Positions 1-7,333 of a DNA stretch of 17,573 bases are shown one piece after another. The notes beneath the pieces were generated by a model. It did not search any database. It was given only the letters and a program-made list of their open reading frames with translations, and was not told the DNA's origin. A program made the position numbers and the translations under genes. The stretch lies in the NCBI GenBank assembly GCA_020426065.1, contig JAGQQT010000018.1:1-17573 (forward strand), read 5' to 3'. Within the stretch, counting starts at the first letter, position 1. The number at the start of each line of letters is the position of its first letter. Source of the DNA: Planctomycetaceae bacterium. Lineage in GTDB: Bacteria; Planctomycetota; Planctomycetia; Planctomycetales; Planctomycetaceae.

Positions 1-213
1 ATTATGAGTATTCTGGATCAGCTCGATGTGCGGGAGCGGGATATTATCAAGCACCGTTACGGGTTGAATACCGGGACAGAACCAGAAACGCTCGAACAGG
101 TTGGAAACCGGTTTGGTGTGACGAAAGAGCGGATTCGCCAGATCGAATCCCGGGCACTTTCCAAACTCAAGAAAATCGCAGTGGAAGAGAAGATAGAAAT
201 CCCTGGATTTTAA
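1..213 (+). CDS. Sigma-70 family RNA polymerase sigma factor, C-terminal end (partial)
   Basis: The reading frame is open from the left edge, so the gene starts outside the window. The visible 70 residues are sigma region 4. Region 4.1 is [15 protein letters not shown]. It is followed by the 4.2 helix-turn-helix that reads the -35 element: [20 protein letters not shown], then SRALSKLK. This layout is that of the RpoD/RpoS/RpoH-type sigma-70 family rather than an ECF factor, because the 'G.T.ERIRQIE..AL.KL' signature is intact. The tail [13 protein letters not shown] replaces the short LRDYLD-like end of classical housekeeping sigma, so I cannot say whether this is the primary factor or an alternative group 2/3 factor. 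A strong terminator follows directly. Confidence 0.9.
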   Translation: MMSILDQLDVRERDIIKHRYGLNTGTEPETLEQVGNRFGVTKERIRQIESRALSKLKKIAVEEKIEIPGF

Positions 214-240
214 TCGAACTCGATGGCACTCTCCCTGCCG

Positions 241-268
241 GAGCCGGTCTTTGACCGGCTCTTTTTTT
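241..268 (+). terminator. Intrinsic terminator after the sigma factor gene
   Basis: There is a perfect 9-bp stem, GAGCCGGTC at 241-249 and GACCGGCTC at 253-261, with a TTT loop, followed immediately by seven T residues (262-268). It sits 27 bases after the sigma stop codon. This is a textbook rho-independent terminator and it separates the sigma gene from the secretion cluster. Confidence 0.95.
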
Positions 269-512
269 GCCCATCGTATGAATACTTGCTGTTTTGACCG
301 ACTCAAAGAAAGTGGATAAAGAGGTGGTGAAGGCAATTGTGATAAGTTTTCGCTGCCAGTGTCAGCAGCTGGTAAAAAAATGAACTTCGCTCACCTGATT
401 CCTGTGAATCCGTGTGTCGTTGATTCGAGATTCAGAATTGATGGACTAGAATGCACTCACAGGCCGATCTCATTCCAGGGTGCACCATCAATTCAGCATT
501 TTCCGGGGTGTC
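269..512. other. Non-coding leader upstream of the secretion cluster
   Basis: No convincing gene was found between the sigma terminator and the ABC subunit. It presumably carries the promoter of the secretion genes, but no clear -35/-10 pair stands out. TTGACC at 294-299 has only a poor partner about 17 bp downstream. The 14-base word ATCTCATTCCAGGG occurs at 467-480 and again at 530-543, that is, on both sides of the chosen start codon. Confidence 0.5.
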
Positions 513-2615
513 ATGACAGCAACCGTAGAATCTCATTCCAGGGCGGATCAGCTGCAGGCTGCTATTGAGCAGATGCTGCTGCACCGTCCACAGGTGAATC
601 GAACGGAATTGAAACGGGCCGTGCATACGGCACTGCTCAGATGGGATGGTGCCCAGGAAGAGGTTTGGTGGAAATGGGTCATCGAGACGACTCGCTCGGT
701 GGGGGTTCAGTCACGGGTTCTGGACTGTAAAGTCACAGAGGCAATTGAACTGGCCAGGGAAGGGGCGGTGCTGCTGATCATGCCGCCGGGTGACGAGATT
801 CGGCCAATTGTGATTCGGGGCAACACCCGGCGCCAGGTCTCAGTCTGGAAGCAGGGGGCATCCGATCAGGTGGCAAACCGCAAGCTGCGATCCCTGCTCT
901 CGCAGTGCACCCTGGCTGATACGGTTCGCTGTGTGGTTATTGACCCTCATGCAGAGGCTTATTCTCATTCGGCGGTCGCTCATTCAATGAAACCGCTCAA
1001 GCGGGTGTTAAAACTGCTCCGTCCGGAGTGGTCAGATATCTGGCTGGTGATCCTGTTCGCGTTCGTCGTCGGAGTACTGACTCTGGCAACACCGATTGCG
1101 GTGGAATCGCTGGTGAACACGGTAGCATTCGGACGATTCCTTCAGCCTGTAGTGGTTCTGGCCATTATCCTGTTTGCCTTTCTTTCATTCATGGCGGCCG
1201 TACTGGGCCTGCAGACTTATGTTGTTGAAATCATTCAGCGACGTCTGTTCGTCCGAGTCGCTGCCGATCTGAGTTATCGATTGCCGCGAGTAGAGATGAG
1301 CGGGATGCGGGGCACCGATGCCCCCGAACTGGTAAACCGCTTCTTTGACATCGTGGCCATTCAAAAAGTGGTCGCTCAACTGTTGCTGGATGGGGTCAGT
1401 CTTGTGCTGAGCACGTCCATCGGGATGCTGGTGCTGGCGTTTTATCATCCGTTCCTGCTGGGTTTTGACGTGGTGTTACTGGCCTCGATTGCATTTATCG
1501 TGTTCGTACTGGGTCGCGGAGCAGTTCAAACTGCGATCGTTGAGTCCAAGAAAAAGTATGCCACGGCCGCCTGGCTGGAAGAAGTTGCCCGTTGTCCTGT
1601 GACTTTCCATGGACCTGAAGCACGGGAACTGGCTTCGGATCAGGCGAATACACACATTGCAAACTACCTGGTTGCCAGGCGGGAGCACTTCTCCATACTG
1701 ATGCGGCAGATTGTGTTTGCACTGGTGTTGCAGGCGGTCAGCAGCACATTGCTGTTGGGTCTGGGGGGCTGGCTGGTCATTGTCGGAGAGCTATCACTGG
1801 GACAGCTGGTTGCGGCCGAACTGATTGTGGCGGTAATCGTGGGTGGCTTTGCCAAACTGGGGAAACATCTGGCGAGTTATTACGATCTGCTGGCTTCCGC
1901 AGACAAGCTCGGTGCCCTGTTTGATCTCGACATGGAATCACCTCAGGGGATGATAAGTCTCCCGCTGGATGATCAGGCACATCTGGAATTGAACAACCTG
2001 GAGTTTGCCGGTCAGTCGATCTCCCTGAATATGTCGGCAGGGGATTCGCTGGCATTTCTGACAGATGGAAATGATCGTTCCGTCGGGGAATTGATGGATG
2101 CCTTTTACGGGCTGACTACCTGGGGTGCGGGGCAGATTCTGATTGATGGTGTGGAACCGGAAGATTTACGGAATGACATCCTGCGGGAAAGAGTGGCCCT
2201 GGTTCGAGGAGTGGAACTGTTTTCGGGCACAGTTGATGAGAACATTCATTTGAATCGCTACCAGGTCAATCCAGCCGAAGTCCGTCATGTGATGGATCAG
2301 CTGGGACTGGCAGATGTGGTGCGTGACTTTCCGGAAGGCTATCAGACACGCATCAACGGGAGTGGATACCCCTTTAGCAGAACTCAGCAGTCTTTGCTGA
2401 TGCTGGCCAGGTCCCTGGTGAGGGATCCTGAAATACTTCTGATCGATGGCGCACTGGATGGTCTGTCTGATCGGGAATTGAAAACCGTGCTCAACTGCCT
2501 GAAGGAAACAGGGAGTGAACGGATTCTGATTGTCAGCACCGGCAGGGAGCATCTGGCCCGGGAACTTGGTCAGATCTGCGATGTGCGAAGCGAATCGGAA
2601 TCAGCAGGACTTTAA
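513..2615 (+). CDS. HlyB-like ABC exporter subunit with degenerate ATPase domain
   Basis: This 700-residue protein has the order of a type I secretion ABC exporter: an N-terminal soluble domain (about 1-155, perhaps a C39-peptidase-like domain without the catalytic Cys), a type 1 exporter membrane domain (about 170-450) and a C-terminal nucleotide-binding fold (about 485-700). The last is recognisable from FSGTVDENIHL, the ARSLVRDPEILLID stretch and its overall spacing. Its working residues are gone. The Walker A position reads TDGNDRSVGE (no GKS/T), the Q-loop has no Gln (VRGVELF), the LSGGQ signature reads FSRTQQ, the Walker B Asp is followed by Gly instead of the catalytic Glu (LLIDG), and the H-loop reads VSTGRE without His. 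It is probably a non-hydrolysing subunit. The next gene, a HlyD-like adaptor, starts 14 bases downstream. Start chosen at ATG 513; an in-frame GTG at 480 is possible but adds no recognisable sequence. Confidence 0.85.
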   Translation: MTATVESHSRADQLQAAIEQMLLHRPQVNRTELKRAVHTALLRWDGAQEEVWWKWVIETTRSVGVQSRVLDCKVTEAIELAREGAVLLIMPPGDEIRPIVIRGNTRRQVSVWKQGASDQVANRKLRSLLSQCTLADTVRCVVIDPHAEAYSHSAVAHSMKPLKRVLKLLRPEWSDIWLVILFAFVVGVLTLATPIAVESLVNTVAFGRFLQPVVVLAIILFAFLSFMAAVLGLQTYVVEIIQRRLFVRVAADLSYRLPRVEMSGMRGTDAPELVNRFFDIVAIQKVVAQLLLDGVSLVLSTSIGMLVLAFYHPFLLGFDVVLLASIAFIVFVLGRGAVQTAIVESKKKYATAAWLEEVARCPVTFHGPEARELASDQANTHIANYLVARREHFSILMRQIVFALVLQAVSSTLLLGLGGWLVIVGELSLGQLVAAELIVAVIVGGFAKLGKHLASYYDLLASADKLGALFDLDMESPQGMISLPLDDQAHLELNNLEFAGQSISLNMSAGDSLAFLTDGNDRSVGELMDAFYGLTTWGAGQILIDGVEPEDLRNDILRERVALVRGVELFSGTVDENIHLNRYQVNPAEVRHVMDQLGLADVVRDFPEGYQTRINGSGYPFSRTQQSLLMLARSLVRDPEILLIDGALDGLSDRELKTVLNCLKETGSERILIVSTGREHLARELGQICDVRSESESAGL

Positions 2616-2629
2616 ACAGGGCAGCACAG

Positions 2630-4075
2630 ATGGCAGGGCAGACAACTCATACCGGAATGTTGAATCCAGCTGCATACAGTGAGCAGATGATGCCCTCATT
2701 GCGACTGGCCCGTTCTTCACGGATAGCCCGACTGGTTGGGAAAGTCCTGCTGATCACGCTCATTCTTTCCTCACTGGCTCTATTATTTGCTCCCTGGCAG
2801 CAATCGGTAACCGGCTCCGGGAGCGTGATTGCGTACTCACCGAGTGAACGCCCGCAGGTCATCGAGACCCCCATTAAAGGGCGGATCGCTCAATGGGGAG
2901 AGAACATCTATGAAAATGCGTTGGTTAAGAAGGGGGACCTGATTGCGATCGTGAAGGATATCGATGAGTCCTATACCGAACGACTGCAGGCGACCGAAAT
3001 TGCTGCCGAAGGTCAGGTTCAGGCCGCCGAGACACTGCAACTGGCCAGTCAGCGAAATCTGGAGGTGGTTCGTTCGATTGTGGCTTCCCAGGAAAATCAG
3101 CTGAGGTCTTATCGCACCGCGAAGGAAAACATACTGACCGCGGCAGATGCAGAGATTGAAGCGGCTCAGAACAAGGTAAAAGCTCAGGAAAATGAGTTAG
3201 CCGAACATCAGGCTACGCTGGTTCAGGCGAAGGCAGACTACGAGCGTCAAAAACAACTGTTTGCTGAGGAGATTGCTTCCGAGGCAACCTTTCAGGATGC
3301 CGAACGCAAGTATCGAGAAACCCTGGCAAAGGTGGATAAGGCAAAGAGCTATATCGCTGCTGCCAAAAATGAACTGAGCGCCAAAATCAGTGACCGGGAA
3401 GCCAAGTCGCAGAAAGCACAGGTTGATATCGACTACGCCATTGCCGCTGTGCAGAAAGCGGAATCAGATATCCAGAAAGCCGAGAGTGACCTGGCCAAGT
3501 CCACTTCCGAATTGAACAAGGCCAAAGAAAATCTGTTGAAAGTCAAAACGCAGGTTGCCCGACAACCCAACGAAATCCGTGCTCCTTTTGATGGTTATCT
3601 GACCCAGATTTCACCCAACCAGGGGGGGAAAATTCTTAAAGAACATGATCCAATCTGCACCATCGTCCCTGCGACAGAAGATCGAGCCGTTCAGATTATT
3701 TTGTCGGGTCTGGATGCCCCACTGGTTTCGCCTGGCCGGCATGTCCGACTGCAGTTTGAAGGCTGGCCGGCCATTCAGTTTGCCGGATGGCCTTCCGTGG
3801 CGGTCGGGACATTCGGCGGACATGTTGTTTCGGTTGATGCGTCTGCCACTGATGGGGGAGAGGGAAAAGTTCGGATTCTGATTCTGCCTGAAGAGGGAGA
3901 AGCCTGGCCTGAAGGTCAGTATCTCAGGCAGGGAGTGAGGGTGAATGCCTGGGTGATCCTTGAGCGAGTTCCTCTCTGGTTTGAATTGTGGCGGAGAATG
4001 AACGGATTTCCTCCTTCGCTGGATTCAGCGACCCCGAAAGATTCCCTGAAAGTTCCCAAGCTGCCCAAGCAGTAA
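2630..4075 (+). CDS. HlyD-family membrane fusion protein (periplasmic adaptor)
   Basis: This 481-residue adaptor would bridge the inner-membrane ABC subunit and the outer-membrane TolC-like protein. It has a short cytoplasmic N-terminus, one membrane helix (about 37-55, VLLITLILSSLALLF) and the first half of a biotinyl/lipoyl-like barrel-sandwich domain (about 76-110, ETPIKGRIAQWGENIYENALVKKGD split by the usual Gly turns). A roughly 200-residue Ala/Lys/Glu/Gln-rich alpha-helical hairpin follows (about 112-312), then the second lipoyl half beginning IRAPFDGYLTQI (about 316) and a beta-barrel region (about 351-445) with a GWP...GWPSVAVGTFGG motif. The hairpin has short internal repetition (QKAESDIQKAESDLAK). 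Start at ATG 2630; a second in-frame ATG at 2657 is an alternative. It is co-transcribed with the preceding gene, judging by the 14-base gap. Confidence 0.9.
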   Translation: MAGQTTHTGMLNPAAYSEQMMPSLRLARSSRIARLVGKVLLITLILSSLALLFAPWQQSVTGSGSVIAYSPSERPQVIETPIKGRIAQWGENIYENALVKKGDLIAIVKDIDESYTERLQATEIAAEGQVQAAETLQLASQRNLEVVRSIVASQENQLRSYRTAKENILTAADAEIEAAQNKVKAQENELAEHQATLVQAKADYERQKQLFAEEIASEATFQDAERKYRETLAKVDKAKSYIAAAKNELSAKISDREAKSQKAQVDIDYAIAAVQKAESDIQKAESDLAKSTSELNKAKENLLKVKTQVARQPNEIRAPFDGYLTQISPNQGGKILKEHDPICTIVPATEDRAVQIILSGLDAPLVSPGRHVRLQFEGWPAIQFAGWPSVAVGTFGGHVVSVDASATDGGEGKVRILILPEEGEAWPEGQYLRQGVRVNAWVILERVPLWFELWRRMNGFPPSLDSATPKDSLKVPKLPKQ

Positions 4076-4327
4076 AGTTGAACTCATTATTGCAGGTGCA
4101 TTTGCCTGATTTGATGCTCATGTTTCCTGGCAGACTTTTTTGATTATGCCGGTTGGCTAAGGGGTAGCTGATTTCGCGTTCGACTTTATTGGAGCAGTTG
4201 AAACGGCCCTGTTCCGAACGGAGTCTTCCTGCTCTCCGAGTCGATTGAATACATACGATGCTTTGCGCTCACGGTAGGCAGATGCCAGTTCTCAGACTGG
4301 TTGATCGAAAAGGATTTCGATTTCGTA
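4076..4327. other. Gap inside the secretion cluster
   Basis: These 252 bases hold no convincing gene, and no terminator with a T-run was seen. The gap is long for an operon interior and may carry a second promoter for the TolC-like gene, but I could not pick a convincing -35/-10 pair. A short interrupted palindrome GTTC-C-GAAC occurs near 4211-4219; it may be chance. Confidence 0.4.
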
Positions 4328-6025
4328 ATGCTGAATTTCCGCACAATCCCACACGCCTACTCAATCTTGCAGGTACTGATGTGCCTGTTGATGGCATCAA
4401 TGGTCGGGTGTCGGTCCTCTGCAGGGAAATTCTTTGCTGAGGTGAAGACCGGTCAGTCCTCAGGGGAAGTTCAGGAGCATCTGGCGACAACGGAATCCGA
4501 AACCTTGCAGGCTGATCAGGAGCCAGAAACCGCCCGGGTTCTGATCCAGGTCAGTGGAGAGGAATCGGAGGAACAGCCGGACCTCACCGCTCTTCCTCTG
4601 CTGACAGTTGATCAACTCACGCCTCCGGATGTGGACTCAGAATCGGATGGGATTTCTGCAGAGACGATGTTGATGCCTCCGCATCACGAAAGTCGGATGA
4701 GTCTGGAAAGTGTGATTCAATCCGTACACCAGACATTCCCGCTTGTGCAGAGTGCATATCTCGAAACGATGCTGGCAGAAGGGCGCTCCATTGAGGCCTG
4801 GGGAGCATTCGATACGAAAGCCAAGATGACCAGCGAAAACCTGGTCATGGGGTACTACCAGAACTACCGGCAGAACATGGGACTCTCTCAACCGCTCATG
4901 TCGGGGGGAGAACTGTTTGCCGGCTACCGGATCGGGCGGGGAAGCTATCCGGTCTACTACGGGGAACGTCAGACGAATTCGGCCGGGGAGTTGAAATTCG
5001 GTTATCAGCAGCCCCTGGCGCGAAATCGTGAGATCGACGCCCGTCGAGCGGAAATCTGGAGAGCGGAGTACTCCATTCGCCAGGCAGAGCCGGAAATTCG
5101 GGCCCAGGTGGTTTCGACAGTCGAAGATGCCTCGGTGGTCTTCTGGGACTGGGTTGCCTATGGCCAGATCTACCAGATCGGTCAGTCTGCCCTGGATCTG
5201 GCCGTCGAGAGAAATGACCGAATTCGCACCTTGGTGAAAAAGGGCCAGTATGCCAAACCGGTGCTGCAGGACAATGAAAGAGCGATCGCATTGAGGGAAG
5301 CCACCCTGATTGATGAACGTCGTTCGTTTGATCAGGCAGCGGTCAAACTTTCCATTTTCTTTCGAAGTACAGATGGAACGCCGATTGTGCTGGGAATGGA
5401 TGACCTGATTGATTTCCCGGAGCCCGTGCGGATTGATGAAGCTCAACTGCAGTCGGACATCAATATCGCACTGGCGCAGCGGCCGGAAATCTATGCCTAT
5501 GATCTGATGAGAAAGAAACTGGAAATTGATCTGGCAGAGGCCCGGAACGATACCCGGGCAAATGTCGATGCGTTTATTGTCTCGTCGAATGATCTGGGAA
5601 ATCCGACGAGCAGCACGGACGATAAAACCGATCCGGAACTGGAACTGGGAGTGCTGGTGGATGTTCCCCTGCAGCGGAGAAAGGCACGCGGCAAAATCCA
5701 GCAGGTCGAAGGCAAGTTGACTCAACTGGGGTTGAAGACAACCCTGCTGCAGGACAAGATCACTGCGGAAATCAAAATGGCCTATACGGCATTGACTGCT
5801 GCCTACGAACGCGTGCTGCGGGCTCGTGAAGCTCGACGCCTGGCCGAAGTCATCGCTCAGATTGAGCAGCGGAAACTGGAACTGGGGGAGGCAGATCTGC
5901 TGACCCTGTTCCTGCGTGAGCAGTATGCGATTGAAGCGGCTGAAGGGGAGGTCAAAGCGTTACGTGAATATCATGTCGCTCTGGCACGCTACAACGCCTC
6001 CATGGCCAACAGTTCCGGATTCTGA
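4328..6025 (+). CDS. TolC-like outer membrane efflux protein, probable lipoprotein
   Basis: This 565-residue member of the outer membrane factor (OEP/TolC) family would be the exit duct of the exporter encoded upstream. The N-terminus is a lipoprotein signal: a hydrophobic stretch ILQVLMCLLMASMVG followed by Cys28 (lipobox MVGC, with Met at -3 rather than Leu). A linker of about 95 residues rich in Glu, Asp, Ser and Gln follows (about 30-123), before the OEP fold starts at MSLESVIQSVHQTFP. The rest shows the duplicated long-helix pattern of TolC proteins, with beta-strand segments near LVMGYYQNYRQNMGLSQPL and ELELGVLVDVPLQRR, and long helices ending YHVALARYNASMA. Start chosen at ATG 4328 because it begins the signal peptide; a TTG nine codons upstream is less likely. 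There is no strong Shine-Dalgarno; AAAAGGA lies 13 bases upstream. Confidence 0.87.
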   Translation: MLNFRTIPHAYSILQVLMCLLMASMVGCRSSAGKFFAEVKTGQSSGEVQEHLATTESETLQADQEPETARVLIQVSGEESEEQPDLTALPLLTVDQLTPPDVDSESDGISAETMLMPPHHESRMSLESVIQSVHQTFPLVQSAYLETMLAEGRSIEAWGAFDTKAKMTSENLVMGYYQNYRQNMGLSQPLMSGGELFAGYRIGRGSYPVYYGERQTNSAGELKFGYQQPLARNREIDARRAEIWRAEYSIRQAEPEIRAQVVSTVEDASVVFWDWVAYGQIYQIGQSALDLAVERNDRIRTLVKKGQYAKPVLQDNERAIALREATLIDERRSFDQAAVKLSIFFRSTDGTPIVLGMDDLIDFPEPVRIDEAQLQSDINIALAQRPEIYAYDLMRKKLEIDLAEARNDTRANVDAFIVSSNDLGNPTSSTDDKTDPELELGVLVDVPLQRRKARGKIQQVEGKLTQLGLKTTLLQDKITAEIKMAYTALTAAYERVLRAREARRLAEVIAQIEQRKLELGEADLLTLFLREQYAIEAAEGEVKALREYHVALARYNASMANSSGF

Positions 6026-6073
6026 AAACCGAAATCTGCTGGACCGACTTGCTCAGGCTGTTCCTTCCAGACT

Positions 6074-6571
6074 CTAATCTGGAGTACCGTCAGTTTGCGG
6101 GGCACAGGGAAGGGTTGGCAGAATATTAAGCTGTCCCTCTCGAACTGGTGGATGCGAGCAGAGCGGATAGGAACCATGTGGTTCTGAAAGCACTTCGCTC
6201 AACGTGGTGGCTCCGAAGGCAGATTCCACGCTCGCCAGGGCCTCATCCATTCGTCGATGGAGTGGACAGAGATTCTTGCCGTGCGAGCGGATGCCCAGCG
6301 GACACGTTTCGATCCGTTTGATGGGATCGACCGCATTCACAACCTGGAGAATGGTTAACGTTTCAGGAGTACCGACCAGCCTCATGCCACCACCGACACC
6401 ACGCTGAGTCTGAATAATATCCGCTTTGCGCAGGGACTGTAACACTTTGGAAAGGTAGGCCGGGGGAACGAGAGTGGCAGCGGCGATCTCGTCTTTGGTT
6501 TGAGAGTCTGGAGCACTGTCGGCCAGATGGACGATGGCTCTCAGGGCGTATTCCACTGTCTGTGAGAACAT
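6074..6571 (-). CDS. Rrf2-family transcriptional regulator (IscR/NsrR-like)
   Basis: This 165-residue protein has the Rrf2 winged helix at residues 1-65 (MFSQTVEYALRAIVHLA, then IAAATLVPPAYLSKVLQSL and the wing GVGGGMRL). The cluster-ligand region is C90-PLGIRS-H97-GKNL-C102-PL-H105. The spacing C90...C102...H105 equals that of E. coli IscR Cys92, Cys104 and His107, but the central Cys (IscR Cys98) is absent; Ser96 and His97 sit there. This suggests a Cys/His-ligated Fe-S cluster or another metal-based sensor. Two further Cys (138, 156) lie in an extended tail. It is divergent from a protoglobin gene across a 134-base shared control region, so it probably controls the globin and itself in response to NO, oxygen or redox stress. 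That role is inferred from context. Confidence 0.9.
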   Translation of the reverse strand: MFSQTVEYALRAIVHLADSAPDSQTKDEIAAATLVPPAYLSKVLQSLRKADIIQTQRGVGGGMRLVGTPETLTILQVVNAVDPIKRIETCPLGIRSHGKNLCPLHRRMDEALASVESAFGATTLSEVLSEPHGSYPLCSHPPVREGQLNILPTLPCAPQTDGTPD

Positions 6572-6600
6572 GAAAAACCGCTTTCTTGCTTACTGGTGGG

Positions 6601-6610
6601 GGTTTAAACC
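6601..6610. promoter_or_regulatory. 10-bp perfect palindrome GGTTTAAACC
   Basis: This perfect palindrome lies 30 bases upstream of the Rrf2 start codon, in the regulator's likely leader or promoter. It could be an autoregulatory operator half of the divergent control region. It is short enough to occur by chance. Confidence 0.35.
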
Positions 6611-6623
6611 TCAATCTTGAATG

Positions 6624-6639
6624 TGGATATTGACATCCA
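6624..6639. promoter_or_regulatory. Inverted repeat TGGAT-N6-ATCCA over the -35 box (candidate Rrf2 operator)
   Basis: The sequence TGGATATTGACATCCA has 5-bp arms around a 6-base centre. It completely covers the TTGACA -35 hexamer (6630-6635) proposed for the protoglobin gene, the expected place for a repressor site. The word AATGTGGA starts at 6620 and recurs at 6661-6668, 41 bases away, near the proposed start of transcription, so a second half-site is possible. Assignment to the adjacent Rrf2 regulator is inference. Confidence 0.5.
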
Positions 6640-6657
6640 TTATTTGTGGGCTAGGTT
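6630..6657 (+). promoter_or_regulatory. Candidate promoter of the protoglobin gene
   Basis: A consensus -35 hexamer TTGACA (6630-6635) is followed after 16 bases by TAGGTT (6652-6657) as a weak -10. This would start transcription near 6664, leaving a leader of about 40 bases before the ATG at 6706. The -35 is strong; the -10 is poor, as is common for activated or tightly controlled promoters. Confidence 0.4.
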
Positions 6658-6705
6658 TCAAATGTGGAGAAAATCCCCTGATATAACCCTAGAGGAGCCT
6701 GAAAG

Positions 6706-7281
6706 ATGCAAAAAATTGATGAAAAACAGTTGGAAGATGATGTTCAGTATCGATTTGGATACGTTGCAGAGTTCATGGGTTTAACTCCGGACGATGTTGC
6801 CCGGATCCATGGAGCGGCGCCTCTGCTGGGTCCCATTGTACCAGCTTTAGTCGATGCTGTTTATGATAAACTGTTCAGTTATGATTGCACAAAACGACAT
6901 TTTGTGCCACGTCAGCACGGTTATGAGGGAGAAACGCCAGAAAACCTGGAGTCGCTTACCCTGGATCATCCCATGATCGCATTCCGCAAACAGCACCTGG
7001 GACGCTATCTGGAGCGTCTGGTAACCAGACCCTACGATGGCGATATGGTGAGCTATCTGGATCTGGTCGGCAAGATTCACACGCCCGTTGCGGGCAGTCA
7101 ATCGATTAATGTGCCTCTGGTACAGATGAATGCCCTGATGGGTTTTGTGGCCGACGCAGTCACAGCAACAGTCTACGGATTGAATCTGCCCCGAGAAGAC
7201 GAGCAAGCCACGGTGCGTGCCTTCCAGAAGCTGCTCTGGCTGCAGAACGACTTGATCACCCGTCATTACCAGGCGGTTTGA
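6706..7281 (+). CDS. Single-domain protoglobin (haem gas-binding protein)
   Basis: This 191-residue protein is a stand-alone globin of the protoglobin/globin-coupled-sensor class, with no attached signalling domain. The family pattern is visible as YRFGYVAEFMGLTPDDV, then HLGRYLERLVTRPYDGDMVSYLDLVGKIH and VPLVQMNALMGFV. By comparison with the archaeal Methanosarcina protoglobin motif (RPYDQDWLDYQ...IGLRH), the proximal haem ligand should be His125 in VGKIH. A strong Shine-Dalgarno GAGGAG (6692-6697) sits 8 bases before the ATG. It likely binds O2, CO or NO in the cytoplasm. The divergent Rrf2 gene suggests NO or oxygen control, as in NsrR-controlled globin genes elsewhere. Transcription should end at the hairpin just downstream. 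Confidence 0.9.
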   Translation: MQKIDEKQLEDDVQYRFGYVAEFMGLTPDDVARIHGAAPLLGPIVPALVDAVYDKLFSYDCTKRHFVPRQHGYEGETPENLESLTLDHPMIAFRKQHLGRYLERLVTRPYDGDMVSYLDLVGKIHTPVAGSQSINVPLVQMNALMGFVADAVTATVYGLNLPREDEQATVRAFQKLLWLQNDLITRHYQAV

Positions 7282-7289
7282 CCAGTCAT

Positions 7290-7321
7290 AAAAAAAGCCC
7301 TGGAGTTCCAGGGCTATTTTT
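7290..7321. terminator. Bidirectional intrinsic terminator
   Basis: The 9-bp perfect stem AGCCCTGGA (7296-7304) and TCCAGGGCT (7307-7315) is flanked by an A-run on the left and ATTTTTAT on the right. It lies between the convergent protoglobin and DUF1080 genes and can therefore stop transcription from both sides. Confidence 0.9.
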
Positions 7322-7333
7322 ATCACTTAAGAC

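Noticed and set aside
359..568. 69-codon open frame upstream of the ABC subunit
   Set aside because: It has no ribosome binding site and overlaps the real gene start in another frame; the repeated ISFQG merely reflects the 14-base direct repeat.
4637..5725. 362-codon open frame on the minus strand
   Set aside because: It lies wholly antisense to the TolC-like gene, whose family pattern is clear. The product has no recognisable motif and looks like a reverse-complement reading of coding sequence.
6066..6083. Hairpin TCCAGA-N6-TCTGGA between the TolC-like and Rrf2 genes
   Set aside because: The stem is only 6 bp and has no T-run on either side, and it overlaps the Rrf2 stop codon; it is too weak to call a terminator.
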